From the NCBI GenBank assembly GCA_048296855.1, contig CP182631.1: DNA of 64,000 nucleotides; one strand, given 5' to 3'. Source of the stretch: Pseudocolwellia sp048296855. Lineage in GTDB: Bacteria > Pseudomonadota > Gammaproteobacteria > Enterobacterales > Alteromonadaceae. A program made the translations under genes and the position numbers. Below, piece after piece: positions 46,096-56,243 of this stretch (position 1 is the first letter of the stretch; each line of letters starts with the position of its first letter). The notes beneath the pieces were generated by a model, which was given only the letters and a program-made list of their open reading frames with translations, searched no databases and was not told the origin of the DNA.

Positions 46096-49080
46096 ATGAG
46101 ACATAATAAATTTAATAAAACAAAGCTGGCTACCAGTTTATCTATCGTTTTAAGCGCTACAGCAATATCACCTTTATCTTTTGCCTACGCAGAAGAAGCA
46201 AATAAAGATGAAGTAGAAATAATTCAAGTAACAGGTATGCGCTCAAGCATTAAAGAATCAACAGCACTAAAAAGAGATGCTAGCGGCGTTGTAGATGCTA
46301 TTTCAGCTGAAGATATTGGGAAGTTCCCAGACACCAACTTAGCTGAATCATTACAACGAATTACAGGAGTTTCAATTGATAGAGCAAGTGGAGAAGGAAG
46401 TAAAATAACAGTACGTGGTTTTGGTCCTGACTACAACATGGTTACCCTTAATGGTCGTACTATGCCTGCATCTAGCTTACCTGATGGTGGCAGCGTAGCC
46501 AACTCTCGTGCATTCGACTTTTCAAACTTAGCTGCTGATGCGGTTAAATCTGTTTCTGTTTATAAAACAGGTAGAGGTAATATTGCTACAGGAGGTATTG
46601 GCGCAACGGTTGATATAGTAACAGCTAAACCGTTAGATAACCCTGGAATGCAAGTGAGTGTTGGAGCCAAAGCTTTAATGGATACAACTAATAGAGTTGG
46701 TGACGACGTAACTCCTGAATTATCAGGACTATTTAGTTGGACTGATGATGAAGAAGTTTTTGGTGCATCTTTAAGTTTTAATGCAAAAGAACGTCATAGT
46801 TCAGCGTCTGGAGCATTTGTTAATGAATGGCGAACAAGCGCCTATGATGGCACAATTCCGCAAGCCGCTGATAACATTATCTTAAGCGGTCAGCCTGAAA
46901 TCGGACAGTTTTATTCAATGCCTTCCGATTTACGCTACTACATTACAGATGAAGAACGTGAAAGAACAAACGCTCAATTAACCCTACAATTTAGACCAAT
47001 AGAAACTTTAACCACAACCTTAGATTACACTTATTCCAAACAAGATATTTTTCAAGCTAGGGCTGAACAATCTATTTGGATGGATACCTATAAATCAAAC
47101 TTAGGCTTTGACGGGGAAACCGTTAAAACTCCAGTAGATTACAATGAAGATAGAGGTAATCAGGCACCTCGCGATTTAGGATTAGCTTTACAAGAATTAA
47201 ATCAAGTTAATGAAAATAGTTCGATTGGTTTAAATATAAGTTACGACGTAAACGATAATTTTAATATTACTTTTGATGGACATAAGTCTAGTGCAGAAAG
47301 TACGCCTGATGCTGATTATGGCTCTTGGTTAAATACAGGATTAGGCGCTAACATTTCAGCAGGTCAAGGAGTCGACTTTACGAATGACTTCCCTACTATG
47401 TATATTAATTTTGATGACTGTAACGCAGAACGAGGACTCAATTGTAATGGTGTTCTTGACCAAGACGATGTTGGTACATCAATTTTAGATATGAGAGTTG
47501 CCTCACAAAAATCAGATATTGATCAATTTCGTTTAATGGGTACGTATGAATTTGAAGAAGGCAGTATTGAATTTGGTGTTGAATCTCGTTCAATGGAAAG
47601 TCACTCAACTCAAAGTTTAACTCGCCATACCATGGGTAACTGGGGAATAGAGAATCCAGGTGAATTACCAGACAACTTTTTAACGCTTATAGATTTTACT
47701 AGTGAAATCAGTGATTTTGATAAATCAGGTGCTTTCAACCAAGGATTTACTGGTAGCGCCTCTCAAGTAGCTGCTTGGGCAGCGGGTGAATATGGATTCG
47801 ACTTTGTTGCTGATGGTGCTTTAGCTACAGATAGAACCATTAAAGAAGACGTTACTTCAGCATACTTTCAATTAGATTTATCAGGTGAATTAGCCGGTCG
47901 CCCATTTAATATTGCAGCAGGCGTTCGATTTGAAAGTACAGATATCACATCATCGGCTAATGTATCACTGCCTAATGCTGTTGCATGGGAAGGAAATAAC
48001 GACTTTAACGTAAGGTTCGGTGAAGGAAAACAAGACTTTTCAACTGATGCTAGTTATACGCATTTATTACCAAGTTTTGATTTTGACATAGAAGTGCTTG
48101 ATAACGTAATCACGCGCCTATCTTTTAGTAAAACTATTGCTCGCCCTACTTATGATCAACTAAGTGCTGCGGCATCAGATGTTAGTGGCCCAAGTGGACC
48201 AACAACATTAGCAGGTGTTCAATTAGGAACAGCCTCTAACGGTAACCCTGAACTCGTTCCCCTTGAATCTGACAATTTTGATATATCAGCCGAATGGTAT
48301 TTTGAAGAAACAAGTTATGTCTCAATTGGCTACTATGAAAAACGTGTGAATAATTTTGCCGGTCGTCAACCTGTTATAGAGAACGTATATGGACTACGTG
48401 ATGCAACCGCAGGTCCTCGTGCACAAGCCGCAGAAGCTGCGTTAATAGCTTTAGGCGAAGAAATTACTGATACAAACCTTTTTGCAATGGTTGCTGCAAC
48501 AGAAAATAATGTAGATTTTTACTCAAGAAGTGCTGAAAGCTTTGAGGTTGACTACGATGTTTTACCCAATGCTGATGACCCATTGATGGATTTTACAGTC
48601 ACTAAATTTGTAAATAACAAAGAAGCAAAAATTGACGGTTTTGAAATTGCCGTACAACATTTCTTTGGCGAATCTGGTTTTGGTATACAGGCCAACTATA
48701 CAACAGTAAACGGTGATATCGGTTTTGATAACAATGGTGATCCATCCGTAACACAATTCGCCCTTGTTGGATTAAGTGACACAGCTAACCTAATTGCAAT
48801 GTATGAAAACGATGATTTTCAAGCGCGTATTGCTTATAACTGGCGTGATAAATTCTTAAATACCCAAGCTCAATATATTAACGAGCCGGGTTATACTGAA
48901 GAGTATGCTCAAGTTGACTTTAATGTTGCATACCAAGTTAACGAAGAATTATCTGTCTTCATAGAAGGTATAAATATTACGGGTGAAGATACTAGAACTC
49001 ATGGTCGTACAAAAGTACAACTATGGAAGTTAGCAGAACAAGGTGCACGTTTTGCTTTAGGTGCTCGTTATACTTTTTAA
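46096..49080 (+). CDS. TonB-dependent outer-membrane receptor
   Basis: Active transporter of 994 residues. Signal peptide to about residue 32 (SPLSFAYAEE), then a plug domain starting EIIQVTGMRSSIKES with SAEDIGKFPDTNLAESLQRITGVSIDR and VRGFGPDYNMVTLNGRTMP, then a 22-strand barrel ending in RYTF. This pattern fits the large subgroup common in Xanthomonas, Caulobacter and Alteromonadales that takes up oligosaccharides. AGGGGA lies before the ATG; the open frame extends to a TTG at 46075. The upstream LacI operators and the halogenase-family neighbour support a carbohydrate role. Confidence 0.92.
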   Translation: MRHNKFNKTKLATSLSIVLSATAISPLSFAYAEEANKDEVEIIQVTGMRSSIKESTALKRDASGVVDAISAEDIGKFPDTNLAESLQRITGVSIDRASGEGSKITVRGFGPDYNMVTLNGRTMPASSLPDGGSVANSRAFDFSNLAADAVKSVSVYKTGRGNIATGGIGATVDIVTAKPLDNPGMQVSVGAKALMDTTNRVGDDVTPELSGLFSWTDDEEVFGASLSFNAKERHSSASGAFVNEWRTSAYDGTIPQAADNIILSGQPEIGQFYSMPSDLRYYITDEERERTNAQLTLQFRPIETLTTTLDYTYSKQDIFQARAEQSIWMDTYKSNLGFDGETVKTPVDYNEDRGNQAPRDLGLALQELNQVNENSSIGLNISYDVNDNFNITFDGHKSSAESTPDADYGSWLNTGLGANISAGQGVDFTNDFPTMYINFDDCNAERGLNCNGVLDQDDVGTSILDMRVASQKSDIDQFRLMGTYEFEEGSIEFGVESRSMESHSTQSLTRHTMGNWGIENPGELPDNFLTLIDFTSEISDFDKSGAFNQGFTGSASQVAAWAAGEYGFDFVADGALATDRTIKEDVTSAYFQLDLSGELAGRPFNIAAGVRFESTDITSSANVSLPNAVAWEGNNDFNVRFGEGKQDFSTDASYTHLLPSFDFDIEVLDNVITRLSFSKTIARPTYDQLSAAASDVSGPSGPTTLAGVQLGTASNGNPELVPLESDNFDISAEWYFEETSYVSIGYYEKRVNNFAGRQPVIENVYGLRDATAGPRAQAAEAALIALGEEITDTNLFAMVAATENNVDFYSRSAESFEVDYDVLPNADDPLMDFTVTKFVNNKEAKIDGFEIAVQHFFGESGFGIQANYTTVNGDIGFDNNGDPSVTQFALVGLSDTANLIAMYENDDFQARIAYNWRDKFLNTQAQYINEPGYTEEYAQVDFNVAYQVNEELSVFIEGINITGEDTRTHGRTKVQLWKLAEQGARFALGARYTF

Positions 49081-49625
49081 GCATTCTCTTTAACAGCAAC
49101 TTATACCAAGTTACTTAGCGAGAATTAAAAGACTTATAGACACAGATGTTTAGTGCCAAGCTGAATCTAAACATCCGTGTCCGTGTAGATGTTATTGATT
49201 AAAGAAAATAGTTATTTAGGGTAACTGCTCTTGCATCCCCCTAAATAACCCTATAAATAGAGTAAATAGTTTTGTTTGGTATAAGGCTGTTTATCTTTCA
49301 GGGTTAAATTTTCAAGGCTCCAAAGAACTGCAATTTATAGGGATTATCATATGTTCGAGTAGCTAGTTACACGTCACATACTCACCCTATCTAAATATCA
49401 CTCAACTTGCGGTAAAAGTAACTTCGAAAGTTCAATAGACCCTATTCAAATTGGTATAAAAACGGTTTAATGTAGAGCAACTACATAGCTTGTTATCTTG
49501 AAAAACAATCGAGAGACAAGGCTAAAATTAATAAACTCTAGCGATACCTATTTATTAACTTCATTGGTATAAAGCTCATTAATTGTATTTACCAAAATGT
49601 TCATAAGCATTAATCGAGGTATATT
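49081..49625. other. gene-free region with two hairpins after the TonB receptor
   Basis: Hairpin one: ACACAGATGTTTAG (49140-49153) with CTAAACATCCGTGT (49167-49180), one mismatch. Hairpin two: GTTATTTAGGG (49211-49221) with CCCTAAATAAC (49239-49249), perfect. Neither has a strong U-tract; one may end the receptor transcript. The motif TTGGTATAA recurs three times between 49275 and 49572. No coding region was found. Confidence 0.5.
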
Positions 49626-51116
49626 TTGCAACAAAAAAACATTAAAAACGTAGTTATTGCAGGTGGCGGCACAGCAGGTTGGATGGCTGCGGCAGCTATA
49701 TCAAAACTGATAGGTAAAAATTTAAACATTACATTAATCGAATCTGATGAAATAGGCACAGTGGGCGTTGGTGAAGCAACGATCCCTCCCATTAAAACCT
49801 TCCATAAATTACTCAATATAAATGAACAAGAATTTATGCGAGAAACTCACGCCACTTTCAAATTAGGTATTAGCTTTAAAAACTGGGGAGAGATAAATGA
49901 TGAATACATTCATTCATTTGGAGCAACAGGAAAAGAATGCTGGGCAGGAGAATTCCATCATTTTTGGTTACAAGGACGACAAAAAGGTTTAACAAAAGAA
50001 TTTGGCGACTATTGCTTTGAACTACAAGCAGCCAAAGCCAATAAATTTGGCTTATCCAAACAAACACCGATTAATTATGCCTATCATTTAGATGCGACCC
50101 TCTATGCAAAGTATTTACGAAAGTTCAGTGAAAATTTAGGTGTTAAGCGTATTGAAGGTAAAATCAATAAAGTTAACAAACACTCCGATACGGGCTTTAT
50201 TTCGTCTTTAACGCTAGATTCTAAACAAATCATCGAAGGTGATTTATTTATAGACTGTACAGGCTTTAAAGGATTACTCATTGAGCAAGCTCTGCATACT
50301 GGTTACGATGATTGGTCACATTGGTTACCATGCGATAGCGCCATTGCAGTTCAAACAAAATCTGTAGAACCAGCCATTCCATATACCAGATCTATTGCTA
50401 GAAATAGTGGTTGGCAATGGAAAATACCTTTACAACATAGAGTTGGCAATGGCTTAGTTTATTGTAGTAAATACATATCTGACGAAGCCGCGACTAAAGA
50501 ATTATTAGCGAATATTGAAGGCGAAACCATTACAACACCAAGAACAATAAAATTTAAAACAGGACGCCGACGTAAAGGCTGGAATAAAAACTGTGTAGCT
50601 TTAGGCCTTTCTAGTGGCTTTATCGAACCATTAGAGTCAACCAGTATTCATTTAATTATGTCTGGTATCATTCGTTTATTACGCTTATTTCCGTTCCAAG
50701 GAATTGAACAAACAATGATAAACGAATACAACAGCAAACTCACTTCAGAACTCAATGCTGTTAGAGACTTTATTATTTTGCACTACCACGTAAACAAACG
50801 ATCTAATAGTGAGTTTTGGCAGCATTGCCAAAATATGGAAATACCAGACTCTTTAGCACATAAAATTCAACTATTTAAATCATCGGGACGAGTGTTTTTA
50901 GATGACGGTGACATTTTCCGTGTAGATTCATGGACACAAGTGATGCTTGGGCAAGGTTTAATGCCAACACAACATCATCAAATTGCAGATATCATGTCAG
51001 ACGATGAATTAAAGAACTTTCTTAACAGTTTGAAGCAATCGATTGATAACGCAGTAACCAAACTCCCGCAGCATCATGATTTCATTAACCAGTATTGTAA
51101 ATCAGACCTAGCTTAG
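49626..51116 (+). CDS. flavin-dependent tryptophan halogenase family protein
   Basis: Protein of 496 residues closely following PrnA-type halogenases: FAD site GGGTAGW (13-19), catalytic lysine K79 at the same number as in PrnA, the WQWKIP motif (263-268) and active-site glutamate E337 in IEPLESTSIHL. It starts at TTG with GAGGT upstream. In Alteromonadales and Caulobacterales such genes usually sit beside TonB receptors for glycans, so the true substrate may not be free tryptophan. No flavin reductase or halide-linked biosynthesis genes are near. Confidence 0.88.
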   Translation: MQQKNIKNVVIAGGGTAGWMAAAAISKLIGKNLNITLIESDEIGTVGVGEATIPPIKTFHKLLNINEQEFMRETHATFKLGISFKNWGEINDEYIHSFGATGKECWAGEFHHFWLQGRQKGLTKEFGDYCFELQAAKANKFGLSKQTPINYAYHLDATLYAKYLRKFSENLGVKRIEGKINKVNKHSDTGFISSLTLDSKQIIEGDLFIDCTGFKGLLIEQALHTGYDDWSHWLPCDSAIAVQTKSVEPAIPYTRSIARNSGWQWKIPLQHRVGNGLVYCSKYISDEAATKELLANIEGETITTPRTIKFKTGRRRKGWNKNCVALGLSSGFIEPLESTSIHLIMSGIIRLLRLFPFQGIEQTMINEYNSKLTSELNAVRDFIILHYHVNKRSNSEFWQHCQNMEIPDSLAHKIQLFKSSGRVFLDDGDIFRVDSWTQVMLGQGLMPTQHHQIADIMSDDELKNFLNSLKQSIDNAVTKLPQHHDFINQYCKSDLA

Positions 51117-51173
51117 TGATTTTAAGTAACTCCCTAATAAACAGGTATTAAATAATATTAATTTTCAAACGTA

Positions 51174-51199
51174 AAAAAGGAGACAAACGTCTCCTTTTT
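51174..51199. terminator. bidirectional terminator
   Basis: Stem AAAAAGGAGAC/GTCTCCTTTTT around AAAC between the convergent halogenase and sohB genes. Confidence 0.88.
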
Positions 51200-51229
51200 A
51201 ATAGCTATAAAACCAATTTATTCAGTATA

Positions 51230-52273
51230 CTAGCTTGGGAAAATTCGATTTTTTTGCCACAAGTTACTAAAAATACGATCTACCGACATAGACGCCGCTT
51301 TAGAAAATTTTTCAGCTAAGCCTTTTTTAACAACGTATTTAATCGAGATAACTTTATTCGACTTATTCGCCAGTTGCAGATAGTCATCACTTGTTTGAAT
51401 ATCATCAACTAAACCTAACTCTTTAGCCTTTATGCCAAACCAATGTTCACCTGTTGCCACTTTGCCTATTTCAAGACTTGGACGATGATCTGACACAAAC
51501 CCTTTAAAAAGTTGATGAGTTTCTTCTAACTCTTCATTGAACTTTTCACGACCTTTATCGGTGTTTTCACCAAACATAGTTACCGTACGTTTAAATTCGC
51601 CCGCGGTAAACTGTTCGTAATCAATATCGTTTTTCTTTAATAACTTATTAAAGTTTGGTACTTGCGCAATAACGCCAATAGACCCCACAATCGCAAACGG
51701 AGCAGATATAATTTTGTTAGCTACACATGCCATCATATAACCACCACTCGCTGCAACTTTGTCTACAGACACCGTTAACGGTATATTATGTTGGCGAATA
51801 CGATCAAGTTGAGACGATGCTAAACCATAACCATGCACCATACCGCCACCACTTTCTAATCGAACAAATACTTCATCTTTTGGTGTAGCTACAGATAACA
51901 CTGCAGTAATTTCTTCACGTAAAGAAGACACTTCTTTAGCGTCTATACTGCCTTTAAAATCAAGTACAAATACACGAGTTTCTTGCTCTACTTCACCACT
52001 TTTTACTGATTTTTTATCTGCTTTTGCGGTTTCTTTAGCTTGTTTTTTTTCTTCTTTTTCTTTTTGTTTAATTTGTTCTTTAGTTAATAGATGTTGCATA
52101 ACATCATGCTCTACATCATCAAAGTGCTCAGATAAATCGGTAATTTCTAATTCACCTTTTTTAGTGCCCTGCTTAATAGCTGACGATGCAATTACCGCAA
52201 CAATAGCGATAATTGCCAAAACAAAAGTAAGTGTTTTGGCAAAAAATAATCCGTACTCGTACAAAAATTCCAA
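51230..52273 (-). CDS. sohB: SohB family periplasmic serine protease (peptidase S49)
   Basis: Protease of 347 residues. An N-terminal membrane anchor (about 12-32) is followed by a charged lysine/glutamate coiled region (60-95) and the S49 domain with nucleophile S176 in DKVAASGGYMMA and general-base lysine K228 in GEFKRTVT. N-terminal SohB features (FLYEYGLFFAKTLTFV) are conserved. In E. coli sohB is next to yciK; here a lipase gene lies between them. Confidence 0.93.
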   Translation of the reverse strand: MEFLYEYGLFFAKTLTFVLAIIAIVAVIASSAIKQGTKKGELEITDLSEHFDDVEHDVMQHLLTKEQIKQKEKEEKKQAKETAKADKKSVKSGEVEQETRVFVLDFKGSIDAKEVSSLREEITAVLSVATPKDEVFVRLESGGGMVHGYGLASSQLDRIRQHNIPLTVSVDKVAASGGYMMACVANKIISAPFAIVGSIGVIAQVPNFNKLLKKNDIDYEQFTAGEFKRTVTMFGENTDKGREKFNEELEETHQLFKGFVSDHRPSLEIGKVATGEHWFGIKAKELGLVDDIQTSDDYLQLANKSNKVISIKYVVKKGLAEKFSKAASMSVDRIFSNLWQKNRIFPS

Positions 52274-52376
52274 GCTTATTCTCCTAAGCGTAAACCGCTT
52301 TAACTTTATTTATATTTAACTAACACCAAACGGATTAATCAAGTTGGTATAAATATGGGGATAAAAATGTAAAAAA

Positions 52377-52397
52377 AAAGCCCTTAAAAAGGACTTT
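52377..52397 (-). terminator. terminator of the lipase gene
   Basis: On the minus strand AAAGTCCTT/AAGGGCTTT (one G-T pair) is followed by a run of nine U. Confidence 0.75.
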
Positions 52398-52435
52398 CTC
52401 TCTCAAAGATCTTCATTATAAATGAAGTTTCTCCA

Positions 52436-54832
52436 TTATTGTACAACTGCAGTATTTGTTACGTTAATCAATTGTCCTTTGCTTGCAAAAAAAGCAACAA
52501 TTTGAGACTGCATTTCTAGCGTCGCGGCTCCTGTTAACATAGCGTCTGGAGCTTCAGGCCTAACACTAGGATCTAAAATAGAACTATGATGACCATTTAA
52601 AAATCTAACTACACCAGAACCTGCATTTGTTGTACTTACACTAGGCAATCCCAATAAAGCCACAGCACCTTCAGTACCACCAATTGGAGATGTTGATACC
52701 CTATTAGGTATAACTTGATCTGAAAGGTTTGTTCCACCATCACCCACTACTTCAATTAAATGAGTCGGGGTTTGAGTTACAGCCATTTGTGCTGCGTAGT
52801 TAATGGGGTCGCCAGAACCTACAATTGTTTGAGCAGCAAAAACAAACTGTGAGAATATTTCATTAAGACCCGCTTGTTGCTCCGCAGTTAAATTAGCATA
52901 AAATAATCGATAAGCTCCAACTAACTCAGCTTCTGTAGGGTTTGTGTATTGGCTAACCACAAAATTTTGAAAATCTTCAGATTGAGCAAAAGCTAAGTTA
53001 GATTTAATTACATCTTCAAAAGCGCCTGACTCTAATAAGAAATTAGCCACCATAATACCTGGCATAGCTAAAGAGTTAGACGCTATTTTAAACATAGGAT
53101 CTAAAGCTGGATTAATTGGCGCATTAGCAAGAGCAACAAAATTAATACCTGTTATCGCTCCTAATGAATGCCCTAAATAATGAACTTCAGACGTATCAAG
53201 GTTTACACCTACTGTTGCGTTCAACCCTAAGCGTAAACCTAATGTATCAGCCGTACTTTGACGTAAATTATCACGCGTAGTTAACAAGCTCGCTAAGTTC
53301 ATATAATGAGTTGCAGATACTGTAGAAGCATTAATTTCATCACCTGGTTTAGTTGGGTCTAAATCAAATCCTCGGCTACCATGTAGTGGGTGATCGATTG
53401 CAATTGTTGCGAAACCAAATGTTGATAAAATACCTGTTATCGCCAGCATATCTTCTTTTTTAGACGTAATACCGTGCTGAAGAATAACAACAGGCCAACC
53501 ATTCTCTGGTGTTTCTAAAGCAGGTAAACCGTAATTCGCTCTGACCGCATCAGTAACAGGTGATAATTTAGGTGTAGTCATTTGAACATCAATATCTCCC
53601 GGATGAGAAATATAAGGGATATCACTCTCGCCTTGTGGCATAGGTACAGGGTTAAACTTTGTTAAGTTTCGCTCCGTATCCAGAGGTAAAGCACTGCTTA
53701 AATCTCTTAAACCAACCGCCATACAAAAACCGTCATTTTCACTTAGAGGCTCTACTGGAATTGCAGCTGGATTTTGTGCTGCTAAACCAGCAATCATAGC
53801 GCCAGAATCACATCGAGCTTGCCACCAAGAATTAACAGGGGCTTTAGGATTTGCTACACTAGGAATGGGTAAATAATACGGAAGTGTTACATTACCAGTA
53901 TGATAGTTAGCCGTAGAATATAAAGCTTGTAATGATTCAGATAATACTCTGCCTTGCGATAAAAACACATCATTCACCGTAGCTCCCGATGGATTAATAG
54001 TAATAACAGGAGGTAAACCACCAGCAGCTAAATTTGCCGCCATTAAACCTTTAATTGTATTTAATACTTTCGTTGTTGATTGTGTGGTCATCGCCATAGT
54101 GTAAATTAACGAATCAGCTTCAACGCCTTCGCTTATTACAGCTTTTTCAAAACTATTAATAACAGCTTGTAAACCTAATTGAGCTTCAGAGCCTAATGGC
54201 TTTGTATTAATATCTTGGCGAACTGATTCATAGGTTGTGGAACCGGCGACGGCTTTACCATTAGTATCTTTAAGAGAGTTAGTTAGAGCAAGTAAATAAG
54301 TTGTCTCTGCTTTTAGCGGACTTAATGGCACAACAGCAATACTGTCACCTGATTTTTGTGCAATAAAATCAACACCAAATGTTAACTCACCAACTATTTT
54401 ACATGCCAGTCCACGAGTAACATCGGTACACTCAGGATCATTTAAATCGCCCCCCATTGTTGCTTCAAAAAGCTTAATAGAATTCGCGACCGAATCGCCA
54501 TCAAGAGAAGTACCTGCAGGAAAATCAACACTTAAAAGAAATGGATTAACAGTAGACCAGCCATCTAAAGCGCTTAACGCAACAGAAGGATCGCTTTCAT
54601 CGGTAGGATCATCAACGGGTATATTCAATGTGCCATCTGTGGTTCCTTGAAATAACAAATCATTCGGTACTGATAAAATGCCATTTGAAGGATCAAATAC
54701 AATCCGTGCCGAAGCCGTTACTGTAGAGTTATTTTTTTCTACGTTCTGTTGTACGTCATTAATCGTTTCACTATCGCATGCAGATAAGCCTAATAGACTT
54801 GCAATAGACATACTTAATATTACTTTTCTCAT
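52436..54832 (-). CDS. VolA/Pla-1-like extracellular lipase lipoprotein
   Basis: Protein of 798 residues. The lipoprotein signal ends LLGLSAC with C19 lipidated. The N-terminal domain (FDPSNGILSVPNDLLFQGTTDGTLNIPV) matches the bacterial virulence-factor lipase N-terminal family, and the C-terminal alpha/beta hydrolase has LQHGITSKKED and nucleophile elbow GHSLG at 554-558 (S556). The VolA group in Vibrio is surface-exposed and cuts lysophosphatidylcholine. The start at 54832 (second of two ATGs) has GGAG five bases upstream; the open frame extends 34 codons further without a ribosome binding site. Confidence 0.88.
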   Translation of the reverse strand: MRKVILSMSIASLLGLSACDSETINDVQQNVEKNNSTVTASARIVFDPSNGILSVPNDLLFQGTTDGTLNIPVDDPTDESDPSVALSALDGWSTVNPFLLSVDFPAGTSLDGDSVANSIKLFEATMGGDLNDPECTDVTRGLACKIVGELTFGVDFIAQKSGDSIAVVPLSPLKAETTYLLALTNSLKDTNGKAVAGSTTYESVRQDINTKPLGSEAQLGLQAVINSFEKAVISEGVEADSLIYTMAMTTQSTTKVLNTIKGLMAANLAAGGLPPVITINPSGATVNDVFLSQGRVLSESLQALYSTANYHTGNVTLPYYLPIPSVANPKAPVNSWWQARCDSGAMIAGLAAQNPAAIPVEPLSENDGFCMAVGLRDLSSALPLDTERNLTKFNPVPMPQGESDIPYISHPGDIDVQMTTPKLSPVTDAVRANYGLPALETPENGWPVVILQHGITSKKEDMLAITGILSTFGFATIAIDHPLHGSRGFDLDPTKPGDEINASTVSATHYMNLASLLTTRDNLRQSTADTLGLRLGLNATVGVNLDTSEVHYLGHSLGAITGINFVALANAPINPALDPMFKIASNSLAMPGIMVANFLLESGAFEDVIKSNLAFAQSEDFQNFVVSQYTNPTEAELVGAYRLFYANLTAEQQAGLNEIFSQFVFAAQTIVGSGDPINYAAQMAVTQTPTHLIEVVGDGGTNLSDQVIPNRVSTSPIGGTEGAVALLGLPSVSTTNAGSGVVRFLNGHHSSILDPSVRPEAPDAMLTGAATLEMQSQIVAFFASKGQLINVTNTAVVQ

Positions 54833-55068
54833 CATATCTCCCCAGATTAATTCTTTCCTAATACAAAGTTGTAGTCGTTTTAGTGAATTTTGCCTAATAT
54901 TTATGACTAAAACACAACTCGTTAGACCAGTCAAACTTACCTTAAGAATTTGCTTTGTGCTAGTTGTTTTTTAAAATAACGACGGGTTTATTGAATTTTT
55001 ATAACTTTTTACTCGTTTGTTTGCTCTGCTCAGAGTAGAATTCCCCCCATATTTTTTACGGCTTTCTA

Positions 55069-55824
55069 ATGATTATGTTTGATTTTAAATGTGGAGCTAG
55101 TGCGCTAGCCAATAAAGTTATTTTAGTTACCGGTGCAGGAGATGGCATCGGTAAACAAGCAGCACTTACTTATGCAAATTTAGGTGCAACCGTTATCTTG
55201 TTAGGTAAAACAACTAAAAAATTAGAAGATGTTTACGATTTAATTGTAGAACAAAATTCGCCACAACCCGCAATTGTTCCTTTAGACTTAAAAGGCGCAA
55301 CTAAGCAAAACTACATAGATATGGTTTCAACAATCCAAGAACAGTTTGGTCGACTTGATGGTGCCTTACTTAACGCCGCTATATTAGGAGAGTTAACACC
55401 ATTTACACAAATTCACGAACAGGTATGGGCAGACATAATGCAAGTGAATGTAAATGCGCAATATTTACTTTCACAAGCACTTTTACCTTTACTGCAAAGT
55501 ACTAAAAATTCTTCGTTAGTATTTACCACCTCAGGTGTAGGCAATAAAGGCAAGGCTTATTGGGGAGCTTACAGTATTTCTAAATTTGCTACCGAAGGTA
55601 TGATGCAAGTTATTGCAGATGAATATGACACAACCTCAGTACGTACTAATGCCATTAACCCAGGCGCGACAAATACAAACATGAGATCTATCGCTTACCC
55701 TGGAGAAAATACTGAAGACTTAGCTTCTCCATCAGACATAATGCCAGCTTATGTTTATTTAATGAGTGACGAAAGTACAGATATAAATGGACAAATTATT
55801 AACGCACAAGCTACGTCAAATTAA
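55069..55824 (+). CDS. yciK: YciK family short-chain dehydrogenase
   Basis: SDR oxidoreductase of 251 residues. Cofactor loop TGAGDGIG (21-28), catalytic S155, Y168 and K172 in AYWGAYSISKFATEGMMQ, and the YciK-type stretches ATVILLGKT and LLNAAILGELTPF. The C-terminal INAQ end is similar in length to E. coli YciK. The physiological substrate is unknown. No ribosome binding site is obvious; ATG at 55069 or 55075 is possible. Confidence 0.9.
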   Translation: MIMFDFKCGASALANKVILVTGAGDGIGKQAALTYANLGATVILLGKTTKKLEDVYDLIVEQNSPQPAIVPLDLKGATKQNYIDMVSTIQEQFGRLDGALLNAAILGELTPFTQIHEQVWADIMQVNVNAQYLLSQALLPLLQSTKNSSLVFTTSGVGNKGKAYWGAYSISKFATEGMMQVIADEYDTTSVRTNAINPGATNTNMRSIAYPGENTEDLASPSDIMPAYVYLMSDESTDINGQIINAQATSN

Positions 55825-55871
55825 TTTTTGAATTAAGCACTTATTACCTCTGTCCAAAAAAATATTTAATT

Positions 55872-55999
55872 AGGGCCTGTTTGATATTTCTTACGTCGTT
55901 ATAGTGATTTTATGTGGAACGCCACACATCAATCACTATAACTCTTATAAAAATCAAACAGACTGCTACAAAAACATACCTGCAAGTTCAACAGCCCCT
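55872..55999. repeat. palindromic element related to the MITE at 25.8 kb
   Basis: Left part: nested inverted repeats CTGTTTGAT (55877-55885)/ATCAAACAG (55953-55961) and GTTATAGTGATT (55898-55909)/AATCACTATAAC (55931-55942). The right end AAGTTCAACAGCCCCT (55984-55999) is identical to the end of the element at 25786-26052, and the left end AGGGCCTGTTTGA is a diverged match to it. The remaining bases to 56243 hold no gene. Confidence 0.55.
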
Positions 56000-56243
56000 C
56001 ATAATACCTTCAAAGCGTATTACTAATTAAATTATCCTTATATTACTAATCTAGTAACGACAACAATTAAGTAAAAAACACTTAATGTAGGTATCCTCAA
56101 GGTTCGCACCTTTTTAAAATAAAAAATTAATAAATAAACATAATGATTTGAATAAACTGATTGCAGAGGTAGAATTGCATTACTCATGACAATTATGCCA
56201 ACAGGCATTGTTAAGCTGTTTAGCAGAAGGTAGTAATACGTTT

